From NCBI RefSeq assembly GCF_020510565.1, contig NZ_CP075189.1, forward strand, positions 248,001 through 312,000: a stretch of DNA of 64,000 nt. The letters run 5' to 3'. Origin of the DNA: Ferribacterium limneticum (GTDB lineage: Bacteria > Pseudomonadota > Gammaproteobacteria > Burkholderiales > Rhodocyclaceae). The notes beneath the pieces were generated by a model. The model was not told the DNA's origin and searched no databases. It saw only the letters and a program-made list of their open reading frames with translations. Within the stretch, counting starts at the first letter, position 1; each line of letters begins with the position of its first letter. A program made the position numbers and the translations under genes. This document shows, piece after piece, positions 40,041 through 48,451 of the stretch.

Positions 40041-41363
40041 ATGATCAAAAATTTCAAACCCGCTATTGCCGCCGCTGCGGTGTCCCTGGCCATGCTGTCG
40101 CAGATGGCCGTGGCTGCCGAGGAGCAGTTCTTTCCGCTGATCGACTACCGCGTCGGGCCCTATGGCTCGAACGGCCAGGCTTTCTACGGTGGTTTCATCG
40201 ATTACCTCAACTACGTCAATCTCAAGGAAAAGGGCGTCAATGGCGTCCAGATGACCTACGAAGAGTGCGAAACGGAATACAACAACGCCAAGGGCGTCGA
40301 GTGCTACGAGCGCCTGAAGAGCAAGGCCGCCAAGTCGGCAGGCCCGCTGCACACGATGTCGACCGGCATTTCGTACGCCCTGATCGACAAGTCAGCCCAG
40401 GACAAGCTGCCGCTGGCCATGATGGGCTACGGCCGTACCGATGCGGTGGACGGCTCGGTCTTCCCGTACGCCTTCCCGCTGGTCACCACCTACCAGATGC
40501 AGGCCTCGGCCATCGTCAAGTTCCTCAAGGACAAGAACGGCGGCAGCCTGGCCGGCAAGAAGATTGTTTATCTCTACCACGACTCGGCCTACGGCAAGGA
40601 AGCCATCGTCGCGCTGAACGCCGAAGCAGGCTTGAATAAGTTTGAACTGGTGCAGATTCCGGTCGCGCATCCGGGCAACGAGCAGGGCGCGCAGTGGCTC
40701 AAGATTCGCCAGGAAAAGCCTGATTTCGTCATTTTCTGGGGCTGGGGCGTCATGAACCAGACGGCTTTGAAGGCCGCCCAGAAGGTTGCTTTCCCGCGTG
40801 ACAAGATGATCGGCTCGTGGTGGACGGGGTCGGAAGAAGACGTGATTCCGGCCGGTGAAGCCGCCAAGGGCTACATGGCCGCGACGTGGAACGTCGCTGG
40901 CAAGCAGGTGCCGGTGATCGCCGACATCGAGAAGGTGGTCTACGGCGCCGGCAAGGGCAACCTGCAGGACACCGCGAAGATCGGCACCATCCTCTATAAC
41001 CGCGGCGTTTCTGCCGCCGTGCTGTCGGTCGAAGCGATCCGCAAGGGCCAGGAAAAGTACGGCAAGGGCAAGGCGCTGACCGGTGAACAGACCCGTTGGG
41101 CGCTGGAAAACCTGAACATCAACGACGCCCGCCTGAAGGCTCTCGGCGCCACCGACCTGCTGCCGGAAATCAAGACCTCCTGCGACAACCACGAAGGTTC
41201 GGGCAAGGTGAAGATCCAGCAGTGGGACGGCGCTAAGTGGGTGCCGGTGTCGGGCTGGATCGAGGGTAACAAGGGATTGATCCACCCGCTGTTCCAGGCT
41301 TCTGCCAAGCAGTACGCCAAGGAAAAGGGCATCACGCCGCGCGATTGTTCCAAGGAAAAATGA
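40041..41363 (+). CDS. HAAT-type ABC transporter substrate-binding protein
   Basis: A 440-residue periplasmic protein with a signal peptide (AAAAVSLAMLSQMAVAAEEQ). The type-1 binding fold is seen in GSNGQAFYGGFIDYLNYVNL, VYLYHDSAYGKEAIVALN and FVIFWGWGVMNQTALKAA. It is longer than LivK (about 370) and resembles the binding proteins found beside acyl-CoA ligases and PaaK-like genes, so the ligand may be an aromatic or short acid and not an amino acid. GGAGGAGAC precedes the ATG, a perfect complement to the candidate small RNA at 18421. Confidence 0.92.
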   Translation: MIKNFKPAIAAAAVSLAMLSQMAVAAEEQFFPLIDYRVGPYGSNGQAFYGGFIDYLNYVNLKEKGVNGVQMTYEECETEYNNAKGVECYERLKSKAAKSAGPLHTMSTGISYALIDKSAQDKLPLAMMGYGRTDAVDGSVFPYAFPLVTTYQMQASAIVKFLKDKNGGSLAGKKIVYLYHDSAYGKEAIVALNAEAGLNKFELVQIPVAHPGNEQGAQWLKIRQEKPDFVIFWGWGVMNQTALKAAQKVAFPRDKMIGSWWTGSEEDVIPAGEAAKGYMAATWNVAGKQVPVIADIEKVVYGAGKGNLQDTAKIGTILYNRGVSAAVLSVEAIRKGQEKYGKGKALTGEQTRWALENLNINDARLKALGATDLLPEIKTSCDNHEGSGKVKIQQWDGAKWVPVSGWIEGNKGLIHPLFQASAKQYAKEKGITPRDCSKEK

Positions 41364-41414
41364 GACGGCAGGAGAAAGGAGTGGGGGCGCGAGCCCTCGC
41401 TCTTTCTCTCCGTC
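41364..41414 (+). promoter_or_regulatory. Long imperfect hairpin between binding protein and LivF-like genes
   Basis: Starting right after the stop codon, GACGGCAGGAGAAAGGAG pairs imperfectly with CTCGCTCTTTCTCTCCGTC about 30 bases later. There is no T-run, so this is more likely an mRNA-stability or processing element than a terminator. Confidence 0.45.
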
Positions 41415-41433
41415 CCATGAATCGGAAACGCAT

Positions 41434-42264
41434 ATGACTACACACACAGCCGCTGCGGCGGGCGAAAACTACCTGAGCATCAACAACATCGAGGTCATCT
41501 ACGACCACGTGATTCTGGTGCTCAAGGGCGTGTCGCTGAATGTGCCGAAAGGCAAGATCGTCGCCTTGCTCGGGGCCAACGGTGCCGGGAAATCGACGAC
41601 GCTGAAGGCGATTTCCAACCTGCTGCACGCCGAACGCGGCGATGTGACCAAGGGCTCGGTCGAATACAAGGGTGATCGCATCGATCAGCTGACGCCGAAC
41701 GAGCTGGTCAAGCGCGGCGTTATCCAGGTCATGGAGGGGCGGCATTGCTTTGGCCACCTTACGATTGAGGAGAATCTGCTGACCGGAGCCTATACGCGCT
41801 CGATTTCGCGTGGGGAGTTGAAGGACAGCCTGGAGAAGGTTTACCACTATTTCCCGCGCCTCAAAACGCGGCGCACCTCGCAGGCTGGCTATACCTCGGG
41901 TGGCGAGCAGCAGATGTGCGCAATTGGCCGGGCGCTGATGGCCAAGCCGGAAATGATCCTGCTCGACGAGCCATCGATGGGGCTAGCGCCACAGATTGTT
42001 GAAGAGATTTTCGAGATTGTTAAGGATCTGAACTCGCGGGAAAACGTGAGTTTTCTGCTGGCCGAGCAGAACACCATGGTCGCGCTGAGGTATGCGGACT
42101 TCGGGTACATCCTGGAGAACGGGCGGGTGGTCATGGAGGGGGATGCGGAGGATCTGAGGACCAATGAGGACGTTAAGGAGTTCTACCTTGGTCTCTCCTC
42201 GGCCGGCCGAAAGTCCTTCAAAGACGTAAAGCACTATCGTCGCCGCAAACGCTGGCTCTCTTAG
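41434..42264 (+). CDS. Branched-chain-type ABC transporter ATPase (LivF-like)
   Basis: A 276-residue ATPase, slightly longer than LivF (about 235-240) because of a C-terminal basic tail (KSFKDVKHYRRRKRWLS). Walker A GANGAGKST, a modified signature YTSGGEQQMCAIGRAL, Walker B ILLDEPSMGLAP, and the switch region LAEQNTMVALRYAD are present. It is the second ATPase of the importer encoded from 37180. The basic tail is typical of the versions found with acyl-CoA ligases. Confidence 0.93.
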   Translation: MTTHTAAAAGENYLSINNIEVIYDHVILVLKGVSLNVPKGKIVALLGANGAGKSTTLKAISNLLHAERGDVTKGSVEYKGDRIDQLTPNELVKRGVIQVMEGRHCFGHLTIEENLLTGAYTRSISRGELKDSLEKVYHYFPRLKTRRTSQAGYTSGGEQQMCAIGRALMAKPEMILLDEPSMGLAPQIVEEIFEIVKDLNSRENVSFLLAEQNTMVALRYADFGYILENGRVVMEGDAEDLRTNEDVKEFYLGLSSAGRKSFKDVKHYRRRKRWLS

Positions 42265-42410
42265 TCGGTTGCAGTGCGCGTTCCATGGCGGCGTTGTCGG
42301 CCGGCTTGTTGGCAGGAGCCAACGGCGCCGGCCTCCGCCTTGCCCTGAAACGCTACTTTGCAACCGTCGTGCTGTGTTCCTCATGGCTGAGAGGGCATCA
42401 AACCCAAATG

Positions 42411-42445
42411 CCACGGTCAACCGGAAAAAACGGAGAAAAATGAAA
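42411..42445 (+). repeat. Dispersed repeat, copy 8, ending on a start codon
   Basis: Reads CCACGGTCAACCGGAAAAAA then CGGAGAAAAATGAAATG; the final ATG is the start of the PaaK-like gene, and CGGAG inside the repeat is its only visible ribosome site. Confidence 0.87.
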
Positions 42446-43674
42446 TGAGCTATTACGACCCGCTCGAGACCCGCGATCCGGATGAGCGCGAGGCGGATTT
42501 GATGGACAAGCTGGCGCGTCAGGTGGCGCATGCCAAGGAAACGACGCATTACTATTTTCAGTCGTTGGCCGGGGTCAACCCGTTTGAATGTGCGACGCGC
42601 GAGGCGCTGGCCAAACTGCCGCTGACCCGCAAGCGTGACCTGATCGAGTTGCAGAAAAAGACGCCGCCATTTGGCGGCTTGAATGCCTTGCCGCGACACA
42701 AAGCCAAGCGGGTGTTCGCGTCGCCCGGGCCGATCTACGAAATGCAGGGCAAGGACATTGATTCGTGGCGCATGGCGCGCGTGCTGTACGCCGCCGGTTT
42801 TCGCGACGGCGACCTCGTGCACAACTGTTTTTCCTACCATTTCACGCCGGGCGCTTTCCTCATGGAAGGCGGCGCCCGCAAGCTCGGCTGCGCGGTCTTT
42901 CCCGGCGGCACCGGGCAGACCGAGCAGCAGGTGCAGGCGATGGTCGATCTCAAGCCGGAAGGCTATGTCGGCACGCCGTCCTTCCTGCGCATCATTGTCG
43001 AGAAGGCCGAGGAAATGGGCGCCGACATCAGTTCCTTGCGCAAGGCCTGCGTTTCCGGTGAAGCCTTGCCCGGCGTTACTCGCCAGTGGCTCAACGAGCG
43101 TGGTATTTCGGTGCGCCAGTGTTACGCGACGGCGGACATCGGCGCCATCGCCTACGAAACCGAGGCTCAGGAAGGTATGGTCGTCGAGGAGGAAATCCTC
43201 GTCGAAATCGTTCGTCCGGGCACCGGTGATCCGGTCGAGCCGGGCGAGGTCGGCGAAGTTGTCGTCACCACCTTCAATCCGGATTACCCGTTGATCCGCT
43301 TCGCCACCGGCGACCTGTCGGCCATCCTGCCCGGCCGTTCGCCCTGTGGCCGCAGCAATATCCGCCTCAAGGGCTGGATGGGCCGCGCCGATCAGACGAC
43401 CAAGATCAAGGGCATGTTTGTCCACCCCGAGCAGGTCGCCCAGATCGCTGCCCGCCATCCGGAAATCCACCGCATGCGGCTGGTCGTCGACAACCCGGGC
43501 GGTCAGGACCGCATGGTGCTGCATTGCGAAATCGAAGCCGGCCACGAGGCGCTCGACAAGGCCTTGGTCAACAGCCTGCGCGAAGTGACCAAATTGCGCG
43601 GCGATGTGGCATTTGTCACACCGGGGGGCTTGCCCAATGACGGGAAGGTGATCGAAGATAGCCGGATCTATTGA
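42445..43674 (+). CDS. PaaK-like (phenylacetate-CoA ligase family) protein with altered P-loop
   Basis: A 409-residue protein of the phenylacetate-CoA ligase family. It has YPLIRFATGDLSAIL and the C-terminal motif GRADQTTKIKGMFVHPEQV, which includes the usual catalytic lysine region. The ATP-binding P-loop SSGTTGKP is replaced by FASPGPIYEMQG, as in a known subgroup of PaaK homologues. It follows the HAAT transporter genes on the same strand, so an activated-acid function linked to the imported compound is likely, with the substrate unknown. The start codon is supplied by a dispersed repeat copy. Confidence 0.88.
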   Translation: MSYYDPLETRDPDEREADLMDKLARQVAHAKETTHYYFQSLAGVNPFECATREALAKLPLTRKRDLIELQKKTPPFGGLNALPRHKAKRVFASPGPIYEMQGKDIDSWRMARVLYAAGFRDGDLVHNCFSYHFTPGAFLMEGGARKLGCAVFPGGTGQTEQQVQAMVDLKPEGYVGTPSFLRIIVEKAEEMGADISSLRKACVSGEALPGVTRQWLNERGISVRQCYATADIGAIAYETEAQEGMVVEEEILVEIVRPGTGDPVEPGEVGEVVVTTFNPDYPLIRFATGDLSAILPGRSPCGRSNIRLKGWMGRADQTTKIKGMFVHPEQVAQIAARHPEIHRMRLVVDNPGGQDRMVLHCEIEAGHEALDKALVNSLREVTKLRGDVAFVTPGGLPNDGKVIEDSRIY

Positions 43675-43688
43675 TCCGGGAAATTGCC

Positions 43689-44192
43689 ATGCGAATTCTC
43701 CTCGTTGCGCTGGCTTGCCTGACGCTATCAGCCCAGGCCGCCGAGCCAGTGGTTTTGCGGCCATCGGCCAAGCTGCTCTTCAAGCAGCCGGAGCTGCTGC
43801 AGGCCGGCCAGTGCGTGCGCTACGAGGAGGGCGGCAACGGCTGGGTGGCGACCGATCCGGTCTTTTTCCTCAAGGGTGAGGTGCTGGCCGCCGAGGTGCG
43901 CACCCGCCATCTCGGCAAATGCCCGGTGGTGCCCGGCAAGACGCTCGAGCGCTACAGCCGCGACGAATTCAATCGCCACGTTCAGGCCTTCCCGTGTGTC
44001 GCCGAGGGTGTTCCGGAGCGCGACGAACAGAGCGGGGTTGTCCGCATTCGCGTCGCCGACTGGGAAACGCCGCATGCCAAAAAAGCCGAGAACGCCGGTC
44101 GTTTGTATCGCGGCATGTTCGTCGAGAAGAAGCTCGAAAAAGGCATGGAAATCGAGCTCGAAGCTGACCTGCTGACCGTCTGCGAGCTCTAG
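43689..44192 (+). CDS. Secreted hypothetical protein
   Basis: A 167-residue protein from ATG 43689 (MRILLVALACLTLSAQAAEP) with a clear signal peptide cut after AQA. The mature part has three cysteines (QCVRYEE, KCPVVPGK, FPCVAEG) and a fourth near the end (LTVCEL), which could form two disulfides in the periplasm. A TTG at 43671 gives a longer frame but would spoil the signal peptide. It starts 14 bases after the PaaK-like stop, so it may be in that operon. No family recognised. Confidence 0.8.
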   Translation: MRILLVALACLTLSAQAAEPVVLRPSAKLLFKQPELLQAGQCVRYEEGGNGWVATDPVFFLKGEVLAAEVRTRHLGKCPVVPGKTLERYSRDEFNRHVQAFPCVAEGVPERDEQSGVVRIRVADWETPHAKKAENAGRLYRGMFVEKKLEKGMEIELEADLLTVCEL

Positions 44193-44220
44193 CCGCCGGC
44201 GTTTGGCTTCCGGGCTGTTC

Positions 44221-44256
44221 CTACGGTCAACCGGAAAAAAGCGGCAATTTTGAAAT
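44221..44256 (+). repeat. Dispersed repeat, copy 9
   Basis: Reads CTACGGTCAACCGGAAAAAA then GCGGCAATTTTGAAAT. It lies between the secreted protein and the convergent sugar dehydrogenase gene. Confidence 0.87.
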
Positions 44257-44287
44257 CCTGCCGCGCCGTGGCGGGAACAGCCAGCGG

Positions 44288-45400
44288 CTAATCCGCGACC
44301 AGCTTGAGCAGTTGTCCCTTGCCTTCGTCGGTCAGCAGGTAGATCGTCCCATCCGGCCCCTCGCGGACATCGCGCACGCGCTGGCGCAGGCCGGTGAGCA
44401 GCTTCTCTTCGCGGACGACCCGGCTGCCATCCATCTCCAGTCGGGCCAGATAGTCGAATTTGAGCGAGCCGACGAGCAGGCTGCCGCGCCAGGCCTTGCC
44501 GTAGCGCTCGCTGCGCACGAAGGTCATGCCGGATGGCGCAATCGACGGCACCCAGTAATGCAGCGGCTGCTCCATACCGGCCTTGCCGGTCAGGCCATCG
44601 CCAATCGCGCCGCCGCCGTAATTTTCACCGTAGGTAATGACCGGCCAGCCGTAATTCTTGCCCGGCTCGGGGCGATTGATCTCGTCGCCGCCCTGCGGGC
44701 CGTGCTCGTGCATCCACAGGCGGCCGTCCGGACCGAGCGTCGCGCCCTGGCTGTTGCGGTGGCCGTAGCTCCAGATTTCGGGCAGTGCGCCGGGCCGATT
44801 GACGAAAGGATTGTCGGCCGGAACGCTGCCATCCTTGCCGATGCGGACGATCTTGCCGTGATGGTTATCGAGTTTCTGGGCGTCGGCCATGCGCGAACCG
44901 CGTTCGCCGAGGGTCAGGAAAAGCTTGCCATCGTCTGCCTCGACGATGCGGCAGCCAAAATGCAGGCGGCTGCTGATCTTGGGTGTTTGCCGGAAGATCG
45001 TCGTCACTTTTTCCAGCCGTCGGGCATCGGCGGAAAGGCGGGCCGAGGCGAGCGCCGTCGAATTGCCCCTGCCCAGCGCCGCTGGCTCGGCGTAGCAGAA
45101 ATAAATCATCCGGTTGCGGGCAAAATCGCGGTCGGCCACGACGTCGAGCAAGCCGCCCTGACCGGTGACCTCGACCGCCGGCAGTCCGTCCACCGGGGTG
45201 CCGACCTTGCCGTCGGCGGTAATCACGCGCAGGCGGCCCGGGCGTTCGCTGACCAGCATCCGGCCGTCGCCGATGAAGGCCAAACCCCACGGGTGGTCGA
45301 GTCCGCTGGCGACGACTTCGACGCGAAGTTCACCACTTTCCGCCGCCAGCGGCAGTGCCGTCAGGGCCGCGAGCAAGATGGCGAGCAGGGGCTTCGGCAT
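44288..45400 (-). CDS. PQQ-dependent sugar dehydrogenase-like protein (YliI/Asd family)
   Basis: A 370-residue protein from ATG 45400 (MPKPLLAILLAALTALPLAA) with a signal peptide. It is a six-bladed propeller of the glucose/sorbosone dehydrogenase family: GLDHPWGLAFIGDGRMLVSE, GQGGLLDVVADRDF, IWSYGHRNSQGATLGPDGRL, WMHEHGPQGGDEIN and NYGWPVITYG. These enzymes oxidise aldose sugars in the periplasm using PQQ. The ATG was chosen over the longer frame because the upstream part is the dispersed repeat and the end of the SPFH gene. Confidence 0.9.
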   Translation of the reverse strand: MPKPLLAILLAALTALPLAAESGELRVEVVASGLDHPWGLAFIGDGRMLVSERPGRLRVITADGKVGTPVDGLPAVEVTGQGGLLDVVADRDFARNRMIYFCYAEPAALGRGNSTALASARLSADARRLEKVTTIFRQTPKISSRLHFGCRIVEADDGKLFLTLGERGSRMADAQKLDNHHGKIVRIGKDGSVPADNPFVNRPGALPEIWSYGHRNSQGATLGPDGRLWMHEHGPQGGDEINRPEPGKNYGWPVITYGENYGGGAIGDGLTGKAGMEQPLHYWVPSIAPSGMTFVRSERYGKAWRGSLLVGSLKFDYLARLEMDGSRVVREEKLLTGLRQRVRDVREGPDGTIYLLTDEGKGQLLKLVAD

Positions 45401-45434
45401 TTCGATTTTGGCGATTATTTCCGGTTGACCGTGG
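45398..45434 (-). repeat. Dispersed repeat, copy 10, the entire stop-to-start gap
   Basis: Minus-strand reading CCACGGTCAACCGGAAATAA then TCGCCAAAATCGAAATG. The SPFH gene stop is three bases upstream and the final ATG is the sugar dehydrogenase start, so the repeat is essentially the whole intergenic gap. Confidence 0.9.
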
Positions 45435-45437
45435 GAA

Positions 45438-46307
45438 TCAGCCGGCGATCTTGCCGCGTCCAAACAAGCCCTTGACGGCTTCCTGCAGGTCGGCCGGGAG
45501 CACGATGACTTTGGCGTTGTCCTTCTCGCCCATGCGCTCCAGCGCGGCGATGTATTTTTCGCCGAGCATGTAGGACATCGGCCCGGTCTTGTCACCGATC
45601 GCGGCAGTGATACGGCGGATCGCTTCGGCCGAGGCTTCGGCCAGCATGACTTGGGCGTTGGCGTCGCGCTTGGCCGATTCCAGCCGCGCCTCGGCTTCGA
45701 GAATGGCCGATTGCTTTGCCCCTTCCGAACGGGTGACGACGGCCTTGCGTTCCCGCTCGGCGGCGGCCTGCATTTCCATAGCCTTCTGCATCGACTGGGA
45801 GGGCTTGATGTCCTGGATTTCGACCGACTTCACGGTCAGACCCCAGTCCACCGCCTCGTCGGCAATGCTTTCGCGCAGCCGGGCCTTGATCTTGTCGCGC
45901 GACGACAGCGCCTCGTCAAGCTCCATTTCGCCGACGATGGAGCGCAGCGTCGTCATGATCAGGTTGCGGATCGCTTCGGAAAAATCGGTCACGCCATAGA
46001 CCGCCTTGACCGGATCGGTGACCTTGATGAAAGCGATGGCGTTGGTCAGGATCACCGCGTTGTCGCGGGTGATGACCTCCTGCTCCTGGACATCGAGGAT
46101 GATGTCCTTGGTCACCAGCTGGTAGGCCACCTTGTCGAGGTAGGGGATGACGATGTTGAGGCCGGGCTTGAGCGTGCCGTGGTACTTGCCGAGCCGCTCG
46201 ACGATCCATTCCTCGCCCTGCGGCACGATGCGCACGCCTTTGGCGATGGTGACGACGACAAAGACCAGAATGGCCAGCGTGACGATAAAACCTGCGTTCA
46301 AGTCCAT
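45438..46307 (-). CDS. SPFH/band 7 membrane protein (paraslipin/QmcA-like)
   Basis: A 289-residue protein with one N-terminal membrane segment (FIVTLAILVFVVVTIAKGVR) and the SPFH domain (GEEWIVERLGKYHGTLKPGL, DIILDVQEQEVITRDNAVIL). A coiled-coil region follows (AMEMQAAAERERKAVVTRSE). It forms membrane microdomain scaffolds with NfeD partners; the NfeD gene ends 12 bases upstream on the same strand. The typical pair acts in membrane quality control. Confidence 0.94.
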   Translation of the reverse strand: MDLNAGFIVTLAILVFVVVTIAKGVRIVPQGEEWIVERLGKYHGTLKPGLNIVIPYLDKVAYQLVTKDIILDVQEQEVITRDNAVILTNAIAFIKVTDPVKAVYGVTDFSEAIRNLIMTTLRSIVGEMELDEALSSRDKIKARLRESIADEAVDWGLTVKSVEIQDIKPSQSMQKAMEMQAAAERERKAVVTRSEGAKQSAILEAEARLESAKRDANAQVMLAEASAEAIRRITAAIGDKTGPMSYMLGEKYIAALERMGEKDNAKVIVLPADLQEAVKGLFGRGKIAG

Positions 46308-46319
46308 TTTTCGACCTTT

Positions 46320-46760
46320 CTAAGCCTTGTCTACCTTGAGAAAACTGCCTTCCACCGAGACGACCCTGACCCGTTCGCCGGCCGCGATGGCGGTGTCGGC
46401 GACGCAAGCCCATTCTTCCGAGCCGAGCAGCGGCCCCTGAAAACGTACCTTGCCGCGCGCGAAGGGGGCGACGGCGCTGACCAGCAGGCCGATTTCACCG
46501 ACCGCCTCGCCATCGGCCGTGCCCGAGCGGGTCTTGACGAAGCTCTGCTTGAAAACGCGGAACCAGAGGAAAACCATGGCCAGCGAGGCCAGCGTCCACG
46601 TCGCCAGCTGGGCCGTCAGTGACAGATCGAAAGCCAGCGCGAGCAGTCCGACGAGCAGCGCGCCGAGGCCGAACCAGACAATGAAAAACGAGGGGACGGC
46701 CAGTTCGGCGAGAATCAGCGCAATGCCGCCGACGACCCAGTGCCACCATTCGAGATGCAT
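46320..46760 (-). CDS. NfeD family membrane protein
   Basis: A 146-residue protein from ATG 46760 (MHLEWWHWVVGGIALILAEL), preceded by AAAGGAG. Three hydrophobic segments lead to the C-terminal OB-fold domain (GEIGLLVSAVAPFARGKVRF, ACVADTAIAAGERVRVVSVE). This is the short NfeD1b type that pairs with SPFH proteins. It lies directly upstream of the SPFH gene in the same operon. Confidence 0.92.
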   Translation of the reverse strand: MHLEWWHWVVGGIALILAELAVPSFFIVWFGLGALLVGLLALAFDLSLTAQLATWTLASLAMVFLWFRVFKQSFVKTRSGTADGEAVGEIGLLVSAVAPFARGKVRFQGPLLGSEEWACVADTAIAAGERVRVVSVEGSFLKVDKA

Positions 46761-46817
46761 GTTTTTCTCCTTTGCCCGGCGAGTATTTCGGGTTTGCCGG
46801 GCAGGGTCAAGGCGGAT

Positions 46818-46851
46818 TTCAGTTTTGGCCAATTTTTCCGGTTGACCGTGG
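46818..46851 (-). repeat. Dispersed repeat, copy 11
   Basis: Minus-strand reading CCACGGTCAACCGGAAAAAT then TGGCCAAAACTGAAAT. It lies between divergent NfeD and AEC transporter genes, so it could touch either promoter. Confidence 0.88.
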
Positions 46852-46893
46852 AAGTCGCCAATTGCTCCCCGGCACAGCGATTAAAATGCGCCG

Positions 46894-47793
46894 ATGAACA
46901 CCGCGCTGCTGCTCCTCCCCGATTTCGCCCTGATCCTGCTCGGCACCGCCATCCGGCGCTGGATGCACCTCGGCGACCATTTCTGGAGCGGCGTCGAGAA
47001 GCTGGTTTATTTCATCCTGTTTCCGGCGCTTCTCATCAACGCCATCATCAAGACCAAGCTCGACATCGGTTCGGCGCTGCCTCTCCTCGCCACCGCCCTC
47101 GCCGCGATGGCCGCCGGCATGGTGCTCGGACTGATTCCCAAACTGTTCAGCCGCCTGCCGGCGCTGACTTACGCTTCGATGTTCCAGTGCGCCTACCGCT
47201 TCAATTCCTACATCGCGCTGGCCGTCGCCGGCATGCTCTTCGGCGCGCCGGGCATCGCAACGATGGGCCTGATCGTCGGTGCCGCCGTGCCCTTCGCCAA
47301 TCTGGTCTCGGTCTGGATGCTGGCCCGCCACGGCGATTCCGGCCTGTGGCGCGAAATCGCGCGCAATCCGCTGATCTGGGGCACCGCCGCCGGTTTCCTG
47401 CTCAATCTCGCCGGCTTCGTGCCGCCGGCACCGCTGCAGGCTTTTCTCGGGCGACTGGCCGATGCCTCCATCGCGCTCGGCTTGATTACCGTCGGCGCCG
47501 CCTTGCGTCTGGACAGCACGCCGGGCGTACGCGGTTTGTCGCTGTGGCTGGTTGCGGTGAAACTGCTCGCCCTGCCGCTCGTCGCCATCGGAGTCGGTTC
47601 GCTGCTCGGCCTGTCCGGCCTCAACTATCAGGTGGCGGTGCTGTTTGCCGCGCTGCCCACGGCTTCTTCGGCCTACATCCTGGCCATGCGCATGGGCGGT
47701 GACGGCAGGAGCGTCGCCTGGCTCATTTCGGCGACGACGCTCGGTTCCATGCTCACGCTGCCGCTCTGGGCAGCGTGGCTGGCCGGACGCTGA
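46894..47793 (+). CDS. Auxin efflux carrier (AEC) family transporter
   Basis: A 299-residue protein with about ten hydrophobic segments in two halves. Family hallmarks are FWSGVEKLVYFILFPALLIN near the N-terminus, FQCAYRFNSYIALAVAGMLF, and LPTASSAYILAMRMGGD in the last third. AEC carriers export or exchange organic acids (for example malonate or malate); the substrate here is unknown. Its TGA abuts the last codon of the convergent phaM with no base between. Confidence 0.9.
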   Translation: MNTALLLLPDFALILLGTAIRRWMHLGDHFWSGVEKLVYFILFPALLINAIIKTKLDIGSALPLLATALAAMAAGMVLGLIPKLFSRLPALTYASMFQCAYRFNSYIALAVAGMLFGAPGIATMGLIVGAAVPFANLVSVWMLARHGDSGLWREIARNPLIWGTAAGFLLNLAGFVPPAPLQAFLGRLADASIALGLITVGAALRLDSTPGVRGLSLWLVAVKLLALPLVAIGVGSLLGLSGLNYQVAVLFAALPTASSAYILAMRMGGDGRSVAWLISATTLGSMLTLPLWAAWLAGR

Positions 47794-48294
47794 CTATCTT
47801 TTGACGGCCGGCTTTCGGGCCTTGGGCTTGGCGGCCTCCTCGGCGGCGGCGCTGGCGGCGGCCTGAGCAGCAGCTTCGGCGCTCTGCTGCATCTGCTCGC
47901 GCATCTGCTGCATCATCTGCCACGGCCACATGGCGGCGTCGGAAATGGGGCTGTTTTCCGGGTGGATCGCGCCCTGGAAGAAGTTGGGCGGCGGGGCCAC
48001 CGGGGCTTCCGGGGCGGCTTCCGGCGTCATCGACTTGGCCGCGTCCTTGGCCATCTTGCCCATGGCCTCAACCGCGCCGACCGTCGTGCGCTGCATTTCG
48101 AGGCCCTGAATGGTCATCTGCAGCATCGACAGGTTCATGCGCAGCCAGCCTTCGACGGCCTTCATGTCCTTGATGCGCTTGTCGAGTTCTTCAACGTCGA
48201 AAGTCGGGGCGACCATGCCGGGCAGCGAGAAGCCCATGTTGCCCCACATACTGCGCATGAAATTGAGGGGGTCGTGTACCTGATTGTCGGACAT
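47794..48294 (-). CDS. phaM: PHA granule-associated protein PhaM
   Basis: A 166-residue protein from ATG 48294 (MSDNQVHDPLNFMRSMWGNM), preceded by AAGGAGACC. The conserved N-terminal part (FSLPGMVAPTFDVEELDKRI, EGWLRMNLSMLQMTIQGLEM) matches PhaM. The C-terminal tail is Ala-rich and ends with a basic PAKK-like segment (KPKARKPAVKR) that in PhaM binds DNA. PhaM activates PHA synthase and tethers granules to the nucleoid so that they are divided between daughter cells. It joins the phasin at 18671 as evidence for PHA storage. Confidence 0.92.
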   Translation of the reverse strand: MSDNQVHDPLNFMRSMWGNMGFSLPGMVAPTFDVEELDKRIKDMKAVEGWLRMNLSMLQMTIQGLEMQRTTVGAVEAMGKMAKDAAKSMTPEAAPEAPVAPPPNFFQGAIHPENSPISDAAMWPWQMMQQMREQMQQSAEAAAQAAASAAAEEAAKPKARKPAVKR

Positions 48295-48451
48295 CTTGGT
48301 CTCCTTCTCGTTGTGTTTGGCCATCTTAAACCACTTGGCGCATGTTGACCTTAAGCAATGAGCGTTCATTTGGTGGGCCTATCTCGCACGCCAGGCATCC
48401 TTTGAGCTATGCAAAATGATAAATTAGCGCCCTGTTGAATAAGGGGGGCCT

